Source: Listeria kieliensis (GTDB lineage: Bacteria > Bacillota > Bacilli > Lactobacillales > Listeriaceae). From it: a stretch of DNA of 64,000 nucleotides. The stretch covers positions 124,001-188,000 of the forward strand of contig NZ_LARY01000003.1 of NCBI RefSeq assembly GCF_003369925.1. Reading direction: 5' to 3'. Position numbers and translations under genes: made by a program. The notes beneath the pieces are model-generated. The model was not told the DNA's origin. It made no database searches and saw only the letters and a list, made by a program, of their open reading frames with translations. Of the stretch, positions 9,787-18,746 are shown piece after piece; the first letter of the stretch is position 1, and every line of letters starts with the position of its first letter.

Positions 9787-11093
9787 TAAGCAGCCCTTCT
9801 TTCACACCAAGCGCATTCATCATTTTGATGTGCTTGATCGCGCGCTTCATTTCTCGTGTGCGCCCGTGATGAAAAAAGAAAACCTCACCAGTTGGGGAGC
9901 TAACTTTCCTTCCGGCGCGTCCAGCAATTTGTACGAGCGCTGCTTCCGTAAAAATGGCTCCCTCACTTCCAAAAACAGCCACTTGAACATCTGCAAAAGT
10001 TACCCCGCGTTCCAAAATCGTTGTAGAAAGTAAAATCGCAGTTTCACGTTTGCGAAAACGCTCCACTTTTTCTTTTCGTAATTTATCGGCCGAATGGACC
10101 GTTTCAACGTTCAGATAACCAGCTTGTTCAAGCGCCACTTTCACTTCATACATAACTTCAATTTTTGGAAAAAACAGCAAAATTGGCTTATCATTTTGTT
10201 GGTGCTTCCGAAGCCAATCAAGGACCTTCCTACAAATTTGTTTTTTCTTAAGCAACTTGGCCCAATCTCCAATCCAAATAAGTTCTGGCACCGGCAACTT
10301 ATAGCCATGATAACGTGCTGGAATTTTCACATGTCGCCTTGTTCCTTTCTCACACTCATCCTGCCAAGCTTTTTCAGGCGTTGCAGTAATATAAATCTCC
10401 GTTCCTTTTTCTGCCCTTGCTTTACGAACCGCATATTCCAAAAAAGGGTCTTTCGCATAAGGAAAAGCATCCACTTCATCAATAAAAAGCACATCAAAAT
10501 AACGATAAAACCTGATCAACTGGTGTGTCGTCGCAATCACAAAACGCTCACCTCGAAATTTATCCTCCGAATCCCCATACAAACAAACGAGCGGCACATC
10601 TGGGAAAACCTCTCGAAACCGCGGCAACAATTCAATACAAACATCCACACGTGGCGAAGCAAAGCAGACACGCAACCCTCGCTCAAAAGCCGCTTCAAGA
10701 CCACGAAATGTCATCTCCGTTTTCCCGGAACCCGCTACTGCCCACAAAAGCAAAGGTTCTAACCGTTCAACTGCCGAAACAACCGCATCCGCTCCCTTCT
10801 TCTGCGCTCGTGAAAGCTCCCCGTCCCATTTGAGCGCCTCATTCAAGAAAATCCGTTCACTTTCCTTCGCCTCCAAATAATGGAGGCACGCCGATTTTTC
10901 CACTCGCTTCATCATAAGACAATTTCGACAATAAAGATCACCCCGAAACGTTTTTCCAAATAAACTGGGGGTGTTAATTCCCACAGCGAAAACAAAATGG
11001 CTGCTTTTCATTCCCAGTAATTGCTTGCCTACTTTGTAGCCCGTCCGGATGCGCATTAAGTTCGTCATCTAAATACAAAATCCCTGGATACAT
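9779..11093 (-). pseudogene. comFA: comFA, late competence DEAD-box helicase, with a frameshift near the 5' end
   Basis: The downstream frame (9779-11068) carries the helicase: Walker A AVAGSGKTEM, DEAD-like FIDEVDAFP, TATP motif III and a C-terminal helicase domain with QIAGRAGR. Its own first codon has no ribosome binding site. A different frame starts at ATG 11093 after GAGGTGAAG. It encodes MYPGILYLDDELNAHPDG...CFRCGN and stops at 10974-10976. That segment supplies the first half of the ComFA zinc finger (CFRC), and the helicase frame continues with the second half (YCRNC). One extra base near 10974-10980 joins the two; removing it gives 437 residues. ComFA is the ATPase that helps pull DNA across the membrane during transformation. 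The lesion may be real or a sequencing error. Confidence 0.75.
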
Positions 11094-11114
11094 ATCTTCA
11101 CCTCATCTGATTTA

Positions 11115-11161
11115 GTTATACCTGATTTCAGCTTTTTTTGCAGAAAGGAAAATGCTGTTTT
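11115..11161 (-). promoter_or_regulatory. Candidate ComK box and promoter for comFA
   Basis: Minus strand AAAACAGCATTTT (11149-11161) fits the ComK AT-box AAAA-N5-TTTT. A second, degenerate half follows, then TATAAC (11115-11120) as -10. ComK control of comF is known in Bacillus. Confidence 0.4.
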
Positions 11162-11189
11162 GCGACCCCAAAACCATCAAATTCCCCAT

Positions 11190-11228
11190 AAGAAAAACGT
11201 GATTTTCGAGTTCGAAAATCACGTTTTA
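11190..11228 (-). terminator. Terminator after degV
   Basis: Sixteen-base perfect stem AAAACGTGATTTTCGA / TCGAAAATCACGTTTT (11194-11209, 11212-11227), T-rich on the minus side. Confidence 0.9.
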
Positions 11229-11254
11229 TTTGGCAAATAAACTATTTTAAGCTT

Positions 11255-12109
11255 TTATTTGATTGACCACGTTAATCCTAATGCGCCTTCTCCGAGATGG
11301 GTACCGATCACTGGCCCAAAATAGCTAAGGTGAAACTCCACCGTAGGAAACTTCTCTGCTAATTCTTTAAGCCACGCTTCTCCTCTTGCAGGAACGTTGC
11401 CGTGAATTACATAAGCTTGTTCTGCTTCACCATTTTGTACCGCTTGATCAAGAATTTCTTCAATCCGCTTTAAAGCTTTCTTCTGGGTACGCACTTTTTC
11501 AAAAAGAACGATATGCTTATCTTCAAAATGAAGGATCGGTTTAATTTGAAGCAAACTGCCTATCATCGCTTGTGTTCCTGTTAGTCGTCCACCGCGTTGT
11601 AAATTATTCAAATCATCTACCATAAAGTAAGCATCCATGTTTTGCTTCATTTTTTCAAGATAGGCTAATATTTCATCCGCACTTTTCCCTTGTTCTGCAA
11701 GCGAAGCTGCTTTTAAGGCAAGCGAACCCTGTGCCATACAAGCAAGTCCAGAATCTACAGCAAAAACATTCAAGCCCTCCACCATTTCTCCTGCAGAAAC
11801 AGCATTTTGAAACGTTCCACTAATGCCACTTGTCAAGTGCACGGAAATAACCGTGTCAAATCCTTCTTTTTTAAGCTCTTCAAATACTTGAACAAAATCT
11901 CCAGGTGCTGGTTGCGAAGAAGTTGGAAAATCTTTGCTTTCTTTGATTTTTGCATAAAAATCATCCGTTAGCAGATCTACTTCTTCTTTATAAGACTTTC
12001 CATCAATAATGACCGAGAGCGGAACCACACGAATATCATACTTGCGGATGGCTTCCTGCGGCAAATAAGCCGTACTATCTACAACAACTGCAATTTTTTC
12101 TTCAACCAT
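11255..12109 (-). CDS. degV: DegV family fatty-acid-binding protein
   Basis: A 284-residue DegV-family protein. The N-terminus IAVVVDSTAYLP and the motif GGRLTGTQAMIGSLLQIKPI are typical. Family members bind a fatty acid between two domains and include the FakB subunits that present fatty acids to the kinase FakA for phospholipid synthesis. Which of these roles applies here is not visible from sequence. It starts 20 bases downstream of degU (site AGGG), so the two are probably co-transcribed. Confidence 0.88.
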   Translation of the reverse strand: MVEEKIAVVVDSTAYLPQEAIRKYDIRVVPLSVIIDGKSYKEEVDLLTDDFYAKIKESKDFPTSSQPAPGDFVQVFEELKKEGFDTVISVHLTSGISGTFQNAVSAGEMVEGLNVFAVDSGLACMAQGSLALKAASLAEQGKSADEILAYLEKMKQNMDAYFMVDDLNNLQRGGRLTGTQAMIGSLLQIKPILHFEDKHIVLFEKVRTQKKALKRIEEILDQAVQNGEAEQAYVIHGNVPARGEAWLKELAEKFPTVEFHLSYFGPVIGTHLGEGALGLTWSIK

Positions 12110-12128
12110 TTTATTTTCCCTACACCCC

Positions 12129-12815
12129 TTAGCGAATATACACCCAACCGTTCTTAATCGCTGTCACAACTGCCTGAGTTCGGTCGTTTACTTTCATTTT
12201 TTGTAAAATACTACTAACATGATTTTTTACTGTTTTTTCACTAATAAATAAAGTTTCCCCAATTCCACGATTGCTTTTGCCATCTGTTAAAAGTTGCAAT
12301 ACTTCACACTCTCTATGTGTTAAGATATGAAGTGGCATTTTTACTTCCGGCTGTTGGTAACCATACGCGCCTTGTGCTGTATTTGTACTTGCAAGATGAC
12401 GGTATTCACGAATCAATTTGATAGCTGCCTTAGGATGAATGTAGGCTCCACCTTCATCCACAATTTTTATCGCTCCAACTAATTCCTTTGCATCCATTTC
12501 TTTTAGCAAGAAGCCAACTGCGCCAGAACGAAGTGCTTCCGTTACATATTCATCAGAATCATGAATCGTTAAGATGACCACTTTAATGCTTGGGAATTGA
12601 CGAACCAACATTTCCGTCGCATCCAAACCGTTCACGGTGGGCATATTAATGTCCATTAAAACAATATCAGGCTTATATTCCCTTACTTTCGCAACAATAT
12701 TTTTTCCATTTTCTGCTTCAGCTACTACATCAAATGAATCTTCAAGTTCTAAAATCCGCTTAATTCCCTCACGGAATAGTTGATGATCATCAACAATCAT
12801 AATTTTGAGAGTCAT
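12129..12815 (-). CDS. degU: Orphan response regulator DegU (NarL/FixJ type)
   Basis: A 228-residue regulator. The receiver domain (1-120) has the acidic pair Asp9-Asp10, the phosphorylation site Asp55 in LMDINMP, and Lys in LLKEMDAKE. The LuxR-type helix-turn-helix (about 160-225) contains [12 protein letters not shown] and [11 protein letters not shown]. In Listeria, DegU controls flagellar motility and virulence-related genes and can be phosphorylated by acetyl phosphate because degS is missing. No sensor kinase gene is adjacent here. The start at 12815 ([10 protein letters not shown]) lies 10 bases after GAGGAGG; the longer frame would begin at that site itself. Confidence 0.95.
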   Translation of the reverse strand: MTLKIMIVDDHQLFREGIKRILELEDSFDVVAEAENGKNIVAKVREYKPDIVLMDINMPTVNGLDATEMLVRQFPSIKVVILTIHDSDEYVTEALRSGAVGFLLKEMDAKELVGAIKIVDEGGAYIHPKAAIKLIREYRHLASTNTAQGAYGYQQPEVKMPLHILTHRECEVLQLLTDGKSNRGIGETLFISEKTVKNHVSSILQKMKVNDRTQAVVTAIKNGWVYIR

Positions 12816-13043
12816 ACTAACGATTCCTCCTCGCATAAGTTTCCTTCTTCATATTTCTCTGTATTTTCAAAGTAGCATTCTGCCGTCCCTTTATTCGACT
12901 GATTTCATGCCTGTTTTATTCTTCCCTCAAACTATTTCCTTTTCTCTTCAAATTAAACAAAATAAGCGCAAAAGTATAATTCGTTTTGCCTATATAAAAG
13001 AGTAGAGGAGACTTTTTATCTATCTAAAGTAATAGTAATCTTT

Positions 13044-13052
13044 ATTATAACA
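13044..13052 (-). promoter_or_regulatory. Candidate degU promoter (extended -10) in the divergent degU/yigZ region
   Basis: Minus-strand TGTTATAAT, about 230 bases before the degU start, implying a long leader. A weak GTGAAG lies 17 bases upstream. The rest of 12816-13171 is AT-rich and shows no gene. Confidence 0.4.
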
Positions 13053-13171
13053 TGAATTTGCTCCTACTTCACTTAGAATGGGGGGCGTCTTTAAAAAATC
13101 TTATATATACATCCCCGATCATTTCCGCTAAAATAGAAGCATAACTTAGCTTTTCAACTGAGGAGGCTCTT

Positions 13172-13810
13172 ATGTTAGATCATTATTTGACAATCCGTGA
13201 AGAAGGCGAGCATGAAATCGTCATCCAAAAATCGCGGTTTATTTGCACAATTGCTCGCGCCTATTCGGAAGAAGAAGCTCAGGGTTTCATTGCTAAAATA
13301 AAAAAAGAACACTGGAATGCTACTCATAACTGTTCGGCATACTTAATTGGTGATCGCTCAGAATTTCAAAAAGCAAGCGACGACGGCGAACCAAGTGGCA
13401 CAGCCGGCATCCCGATGCTTGAAGTTTTAAAAAAGAAGAATTTGCAAAACGTCGTGGTTCTTGTCACACGTTATTTTGGTGGTATAAAGCTTGGAGCTGG
13501 CGGTTTAGTTCGCGCTTATGGAAGTGCTGTAAGTGAAGCTTGTCACGAAATCGGGATTGTGGAGCGAAAATTAGCCACACTCATCTCATTCACGATCAGC
13601 TATAGTCAACTTGGGAAATTTGAAAATGTACTTGGACAAAAAGGTTATAGCATTGCTGACAAAGTATTTACCGATGTTGTGACTCTTTCTGTGTTTGTTG
13701 ACCAAGACGATATCGAAGCATTTCTCATGTGGATGACAGAAGTTTCAAATGGTCAGGTTCACTGCACACTTGGTGAGAAAAAATACTACGAAAAGGATGT
13801 ATCGCAATGA
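13172..13810 (+). CDS. YigZ/IMPACT (UPF0029) family protein
   Basis: A 212-residue protein with the UPF0029 signature: SRFICTIARAYSEEEA, the core DDGEPSGTAGIPML, and VVLVTRYFGGIKLGAGGLVRAYG. A C-terminal DUF1949-type domain follows. Eukaryotic IMPACT and bacterial YigZ are linked to translation or proline-peptide processing; the biochemical role in Firmicutes is not settled. The start follows GAGGAGG. It is the first gene of a plus-strand pair divergent from degU, and overlaps the next gene by 4 bases. Confidence 0.88.
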   Translation: MLDHYLTIREEGEHEIVIQKSRFICTIARAYSEEEAQGFIAKIKKEHWNATHNCSAYLIGDRSEFQKASDDGEPSGTAGIPMLEVLKKKNLQNVVVLVTRYFGGIKLGAGGLVRAYGSAVSEACHEIGIVERKLATLISFTISYSQLGKFENVLGQKGYSIADKVFTDVVTLSVFVDQDDIEAFLMWMTEVSNGQVHCTLGEKKYYEKDVSQ

Positions 13811-14358
13811 ATGCTCATTTTTTAAGTGCTTTGCCCGATCAGTTTACTACTGACCGACTCTTGCTCAAAAAAACAACACTTCAAGATGCTTTCCCACTTT
13901 TTCAGATTTGGTCGGACAGCGCTGTTGCTGAATATATGAATATCGAAAAATTTTCCTCCGTTTATCAAGCCGAAGAGATGATAAAAGCGATTGCCGCTGA
14001 GCCGGATGCCATTCGGTATACCATTTTCAGTCAAGAAAAAGTGATTGGGTCTTTTGGAATTAATGAAGTTAATGTAGCCAATAACACTGCTGAAATCGGA
14101 TATGAGCTTGCTAAAAACTATTGGCGTAAAGGCATTATGACCGAACTTCTTCGTTACTTCTTGCCTTTGCTGCAAAATAAACTTCATTTTTCTGGAGTTT
14201 ATGCAAAAGTAATCCCTGAAAATACGGCTTCTACTATTCTACTTAAAAAACTCGACTTCGAAATATCTGGTGAAGCTCAGGAGTGGGATCAAGACAACAA
14301 ACAACTGAGCACTGTACTAATTTTCGAGCACAACTTCAAAAAGACCTCCACGTTCTAG
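13807..14358 (+). CDS. GNAT family N-acetyltransferase (RimJ/RimL-like)
   Basis: A 183-residue acetyltransferase. The opening FTTDRLLLKKTTLQDAFPLF is typical of RimJ/RimL members. The acetyl-CoA region includes IGYELAKNYWRKGIMTELLRY and ENTASTILLKKLDF. The substrate is unknown; ribosomal protein N-termini or small molecules are both possible. It begins within the stop codon of yigZ (ATGA overlap), so translation is probably coupled. No clear terminator follows. Confidence 0.82.
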   Translation: MNAHFLSALPDQFTTDRLLLKKTTLQDAFPLFQIWSDSAVAEYMNIEKFSSVYQAEEMIKAIAAEPDAIRYTIFSQEKVIGSFGINEVNVANNTAEIGYELAKNYWRKGIMTELLRYFLPLLQNKLHFSGVYAKVIPENTASTILLKKLDFEISGEAQEWDQDNKQLSTVLIFEHNFKKTSTF

Positions 14359-14576
14359 GGTTACATTTTTGAAAGGTTGCCAGTTTTTTATTTCTTTTTA
14401 ATCAGTTTCGAGTATAATAAAAAGATGGCAATTGTATTACCTGATGGTAGTTACCTTACAAAATTAAAGAAATCGTAATTTTCACGTAACAAAAAGTTCC
14501 GTGTAAAATGATACAATTGATTTTGTTGTGTTTGTTGTTAGCAAATCGAAAACGACAATTAAGGAGAAAATAATAT

Positions 14577-15632
14577 ATGGAAAATGGCTTTAATGGACGA
14601 AATCGAGCGTCCAAATATAAACGCCGCCGCAGAATTCTTTACTGGATTTTAATTCCGTTTCTACTTTTAATTCTTGTAGGAGTGGGTTATGGAACCTATC
14701 TTTTCAGCAAGACAAAGCTTGCGGCTGATAACTCTTTTGACGACGTACGAAACGGCCAAGCTTCAACGCTTAGAACCAAGGATATTGAACCCATTAAAGA
14801 TAGTTTTTCTGTTTTAGTTATCGGTGTAGATACGAGTGAAAAACGCTCGTCTGACGGGAGACCACGTAGTGATTCACTGATTTTAGCTACATTTAACGTG
14901 AAAGACGCTCGCGTTGAAATGACAAGCATCCCACGAGATTCATACGTTCATATTGATTACCCGAAAAAAAATATAGATACTTATACAAAGATTAATGCCG
15001 CTCACGCTTATGGCGGTCCAGAACTAACCATGAAAACAGTAGAAGAAAAATTTCAGATTCCAATTGATTATTATGTTCGTTTCGATTTTGATGCTTTCTT
15101 AAAAATCGTAAATGCATTAGATGGGATCGACGTGGATGTTCCTGTTTCCTTCACAGAACAAAATTCTAAAGATGAAGCTGATGCAATCAGTTTGAAAAAA
15201 GGGAAACAACGACTGGATGCAGAAGAAGCTCTGGCGCTTGCACGAACAAGGCATATCGATAATGACATTGAACGTGGAAAGAGACAACAACTCATTATTA
15301 AAGCGATTGTTGATGAGGCGACCAAAATCACATCTATCAATAAATACTCCAGTATTATTGATGCTGTTGGCGACAATATGAAAACGAACTTGTCATTCAA
15401 TCAGATGATCTCGATCGCCAAATTTTCAATGACCAATAATATTAAAATGAAATCACTCAACTTAAAAGGTACTGATGCTCCACAAAATGGCGTTTATTAC
15501 TACCAACTTGATGAAAATTCAGTTGAAAGTGTCGCAAACAAATTCGCCTCTGAGTTGAATATCTCAAAACCTTTCCCAAATGCACTGCCTTACAAAGATT
15601 CAAAATCTTCATCAACTGCTGATTCTGAATAA
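14577..15632 (+). CDS. LytR-CpsA-Psr (LCP) family wall teichoic acid ligase
   Basis: A 351-residue membrane-anchored enzyme. A basic N-terminus (YKRRRR) precedes one membrane helix (about 21-45). The extracellular LCP domain holds VLVIGVDTSEKRSSDGRPRSDSLILATF, MTSIPRDSYVHI and ARTRHIDNDIERGKRQQ, with the conserved Arg and Asp residues that bind the polyprenyl pyrophosphate. LCP enzymes attach wall teichoic acid to peptidoglycan. It faces tagO across a shared terminator, consistent with a role in the same pathway. The start follows AAGGAG. In EGD-e the syntenic gene is lmo2518. Confidence 0.92.
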   Translation: MENGFNGRNRASKYKRRRRILYWILIPFLLLILVGVGYGTYLFSKTKLAADNSFDDVRNGQASTLRTKDIEPIKDSFSVLVIGVDTSEKRSSDGRPRSDSLILATFNVKDARVEMTSIPRDSYVHIDYPKKNIDTYTKINAAHAYGGPELTMKTVEEKFQIPIDYYVRFDFDAFLKIVNALDGIDVDVPVSFTEQNSKDEADAISLKKGKQRLDAEEALALARTRHIDNDIERGKRQQLIIKAIVDEATKITSINKYSSIIDAVGDNMKTNLSFNQMISIAKFSMTNNIKMKSLNLKGTDAPQNGVYYYQLDENSVESVANKFASELNISKPFPNALPYKDSKSSSTADSE

Positions 15633-15640
15633 AAATTACA

Positions 15641-15685
15641 AAAAAGCGAGCCCACTTTTGATACTCAAAAGTGGGCTCGCTTTTT
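15641..15685. terminator. Bidirectional terminator between LCP gene and tagO
   Basis: Twenty-one-base stem around AAGCGAGCCCACTTTTGA / TCAAAAGTGGGCTCGCTT with A and T tracts on both sides; serves both convergent genes. Confidence 0.95.
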
Positions 15686-15692
15686 AGCTTCA

Positions 15693-16742
15693 CTATTTAC
15701 GTTTTCGATGAATTTTTTGTAAAATATTTAAAAGTGGACGATAATCTTCTCCAACAAGCCCAATAAATTCAACAATAACCTCTACACAGATAACCATGAG
15801 AAGCAACAATATAATTGATCCCCATGCAGTAGAAACTGAAAATACAAAGGCTGTTAAAGAAAACAATAATGCCATACTATAAATTAACAAGACAGTTTGT
15901 CTTTCCGTAAATCCAAGCGCCATTAAACGATGATGGATGTGGGAACGGTCAGCTGAAGAAATCGGCATTTTCTTTTTCAGCCGGCGAACAATCGCGAAAA
16001 ACGTATCTGACACGGGTACCCCAAGAATAATAAGTGGAACAAGTAACGAAATAAAGGTTACATTCTTAAAACCCATAAGCGAAAGAATCGCAATCATATA
16101 GCCAAGAAATAATGAGCCCGTATCACCCATAAAAATAGAAGCCGGCGGAAAATTAAAGATTAAAAAAGCAAAAACAGAAGCCACCAAAAGGATAGCAACA
16201 GGAGCGACAAAAGCATCTTTCAAAAGAAGTGCCATGCCCGCAATTGTGGTTAGTGCAATAATGGATACACCGCCAGCCAGTCCGTCCAAGCCATCAATTA
16301 AGTTCACAGCATTGATAATGGCAATAATCCAAATAATAGATAGTGGAATCGAAAACAAGCCAAAATCAAGCTGTCCATAAAACGGGACATTAATGAATTC
16401 AATTGTTACATTTCCCCAAATCGTAACACAAAGCGCTGCCACAACTTGACCTATCAGTTTAATTTTAGGTGAAAGCTCAACAATATCATCTACAACTCCT
16501 GTAAAAACTATAATCAAAGCCCCAATATATACAGGTAAAAAGCCCGTCCGGTCAATCGGAGCCAAAAAGAAAGCTATTGAAAAGCTAATAAATATAGCTA
16601 GCCCACCAAGTGTTGGTGTAATTCGCTTATGATTATGTCGTTCACGTGGGGCATCTACAGCACCTACTGCGTTTGCAAACCTACGAACGACAGGAATAAG
16701 AAGAACCCCTAGCCCAAATGCCAAAATGATCCAAATATACAA
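15693..16742 (-). CDS. tagO: Undecaprenyl-phosphate GlcNAc-1-phosphate transferase TagO
   Basis: A 349-residue polytopic enzyme with about ten or eleven membrane segments. It carries the WecA/MraY family motifs VVDDIVELSPK, NAVNLIDGLDGLAGG, FMGDTGSLFLGY and DRSHIHHRLMALG. It transfers GlcNAc-1-phosphate to undecaprenyl phosphate, the first step of wall teichoic acid linkage-unit synthesis. The start is TTG at 16742; a GGAG lies 11 bases upstream and no other start fits. It lies 20 bases downstream of the menC-like gene and is part of the tagA-menC-tagO run. Confidence 0.93.
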   Translation of the reverse strand: MYIWIILAFGLGVLLIPVVRRFANAVGAVDAPRERHNHKRITPTLGGLAIFISFSIAFFLAPIDRTGFLPVYIGALIIVFTGVVDDIVELSPKIKLIGQVVAALCVTIWGNVTIEFINVPFYGQLDFGLFSIPLSIIWIIAIINAVNLIDGLDGLAGGVSIIALTTIAGMALLLKDAFVAPVAILLVASVFAFLIFNFPPASIFMGDTGSLFLGYMIAILSLMGFKNVTFISLLVPLIILGVPVSDTFFAIVRRLKKKMPISSADRSHIHHRLMALGFTERQTVLLIYSMALLFSLTAFVFSVSTAWGSIILLLLMVICVEVIVEFIGLVGEDYRPLLNILQKIHRKRK

Positions 16743-16762
16743 ACTGATTTCAGCTCCGATCT

Positions 16763-17878
16763 TTAATCTAGCAAAATAGTTTCAACTGACTCTGTAAAGC
16801 GCTTTAACGCTTGCTCATCAATCTCAACACCAATTCCCAATCCCTCTGGGACACAAATTTTCCCATCTACAAGTTCAAAATTATGTCTCACTATATCTTG
16901 TTTAAAATATCGACTAGTCGCCGAAATATCTCCTGGAAACTGAAATTCATTCCGCGCAGCAAGCGCTACATTATATGCCCGACCAACACCAGCTTCGAGC
17001 ATTCCGCCACACCAAACGATCATTCCGGTTTGTTTACAAAACTCAGCAATTCGAAGGGCTTCTCGTAGTCCTCCAACTCGAGCCATTTTCAAATTAATCG
17101 CCCGACAACTTCCAAAAGCATGAGCTTGCTTAACATCCTCCAGACTTCGAATATTTTCATCTAGACATACTGCTACTTTTTCTAACTTATCTTGAAGTTT
17201 AGCATGTAACCACAAATCTCGCACACCAAAAGGCTGTTCAATCATTGTGATATTTAACCAGTCCAATTTCAAAAGTTCATTCAGATCTTTTTCCTCATAC
17301 GCAGAATTAGCATCAGCTAAAATTGGTAGTTCAGGGAATTCATCACGAATTGCTTTTAGATAAGAAAAATCCGCTCCAGGTTTAATTTTAACTTTTACTC
17401 TATTATAACCTGCCGAAACATAAGCATGAACTTTCTCCACAAGCAACCGTTCATTTTTTTGAATTCCTATGCTCACTCCTACTGAGATTTCTTTTCGCTG
17501 CGCTCCAATAAAATGAGCTAAACTAATTTTTTGTCTTTTAGCAAATAAGTCGTAGCAAGCAGATTCAATAGAGGATTTTGCCATCTCGTTTCCTCTAATC
17601 CAAGCAAAGAACTCGCTTACTTCTTCCGCACACTTGATTTCTTTTCCCCTAAGCTCTTCTAACAAGAGACTTACGACTACTTTTTTAGCACCCTCGAGCG
17701 TTTCTTCCGTATAATCAGGAAGCGGAAAAGCTTCTAGCTCCCCGTAGCCTACATTTCCAAGCTCATCCTCAAGCGCAATTAAGTAAAAACTCTTTTCTCG
17801 CAATAATCCATAACTTGTTCGAAATGGGGTCAAAAGTGGCAAATGAACTTTATATAAAAAAGCTTTATTTAGCTTCAT
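16763..17878 (-). CDS. menC: o-Succinylbenzoate synthase family enzyme (enolase superfamily)
   Basis: A 371-residue enolase-superfamily protein. The catalytic lysine pair lies in NRVKVKIKPG. Metal ligands lie in LADANSAY, MIEQPFG and CLDENI, and the second catalytic lysine is in AINLKMARVGG. Such enzymes dehydrate SHCHC to o-succinylbenzoate for menaquinone synthesis, and some also racemise N-acylamino acids. It overlaps tagA by 4 bases and precedes tagO by 20, so it is embedded in a teichoic acid unit and not in a menaquinone operon. The assignment to MenC follows family and synteny and is not proven by sequence. Confidence 0.8.
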   Translation of the reverse strand: MKLNKAFLYKVHLPLLTPFRTSYGLLREKSFYLIALEDELGNVGYGELEAFPLPDYTEETLEGAKKVVVSLLLEELRGKEIKCAEEVSEFFAWIRGNEMAKSSIESACYDLFAKRQKISLAHFIGAQRKEISVGVSIGIQKNERLLVEKVHAYVSAGYNRVKVKIKPGADFSYLKAIRDEFPELPILADANSAYEEKDLNELLKLDWLNITMIEQPFGVRDLWLHAKLQDKLEKVAVCLDENIRSLEDVKQAHAFGSCRAINLKMARVGGLREALRIAEFCKQTGMIVWCGGMLEAGVGRAYNVALAARNEFQFPGDISATSRYFKQDIVRHNFELVDGKICVPEGLGIGVEIDEQALKRFTESVETILLD

Positions 17879-18624
17879 TTATTTACACTTTCTTTCCTTT
17901 TTCTTTCTCGATTAACTACCCGCAAAAATTGCGGAAGGGCTAAAAACCTTCTCCACCTCGTTGGATTCGTAACAATCCGATATAACCACTCAAGACGCAT
18001 CTTGATCATAATTTTCGGTGCACGTTTAGCTGTTCCCGACAAAATATCAAATGAACCGCCAACCCCCATAAAGACTCCCTTTGAAAAAGACTGGTAATGT
18101 GAAGCAATCCAGTTTTCCTGTGCAGGGGAGCCCAACGCAACAAATATAAAATCTGGTTCGCATTCCTGAATTTCTTGAACAATTTGTTCACTTTCACCAT
18201 CAGAAAAGTAGCCATGTCTACAGCCCACAACTTGAAGCTGTGGATAGCTTTCCTCAAGCACCAATCTAAGCGCTTGACTAACTTCTGGCTTAGCTCCAAG
18301 AAAAAAGATTTTTAATTTTTTCTGATTAGCATGCTCTAAAATCCCAATCATAGTGTCAAATCCAGTTACTCGCTCATTCAGCGGAAGCCCTAGTTTTTCT
18401 GCAGCTAATATAATCCCAATGCCATCAGCAGTAATATAATCCGCTTGCAAAATTGTTTCTTTAAATTGAGCATTTTTCATTGCGCTCATTACGATTTCAG
18501 GGTTTGCAGTTACAACAAATTTTTTTTCCCGATTTTCCGCTTTTTGAAGCAGCTCTTCAACAAATTGCTGCTGGGTAGTACGATAAAACGGAACTCCTAG
18601 GATTTCCACTGTTTTCTTTTCCAT
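17875..18624 (-). CDS. tagA: N-acetylmannosaminyltransferase TagA (WecG/TagA/CpsF family)
   Basis: A 249-residue glycosyltransferase. The family motifs ADGIGIILAAEKLGLPLNERVTG, FFLGAKPEV and FVALGSPAQENWI are present, followed by GVGGSFDILSGTAKRAPK and the C-terminal LEWLYRIVTNPTRWRR. It adds ManNAc to lipid-linked GlcNAc made by TagO to complete the teichoic acid linkage disaccharide. MnaA, which makes UDP-ManNAc, is at 30.5-31.7 kb in this window. The start follows AGGAG. Confidence 0.92.
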   Translation of the reverse strand: MEKKTVEILGVPFYRTTQQQFVEELLQKAENREKKFVVTANPEIVMSAMKNAQFKETILQADYITADGIGIILAAEKLGLPLNERVTGFDTMIGILEHANQKKLKIFFLGAKPEVSQALRLVLEESYPQLQVVGCRHGYFSDGESEQIVQEIQECEPDFIFVALGSPAQENWIASHYQSFSKGVFMGVGGSFDILSGTAKRAPKIMIKMRLEWLYRIVTNPTRWRRFLALPQFLRVVNRERKRKESVNK

Positions 18625-18746
18625 AATAAACTCCTAAAAAAATCTATACATTCAGTTTATCATAAAAACACCTAGCTTCCTATTCCAAGTTCAACAAAAA
18701 CGACTAGAAACTAGGATTATCCCCTATTATTTATATTTTTAGTGAC

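Noticed and set aside
14425-14478. 17-codon frame MAIVLPDGSYLTKLKKS between the acetyltransferase and LCP genes
   Set aside because: No ribosome binding site (preceded by TATAATAAAAAG); too short to separate from chance.
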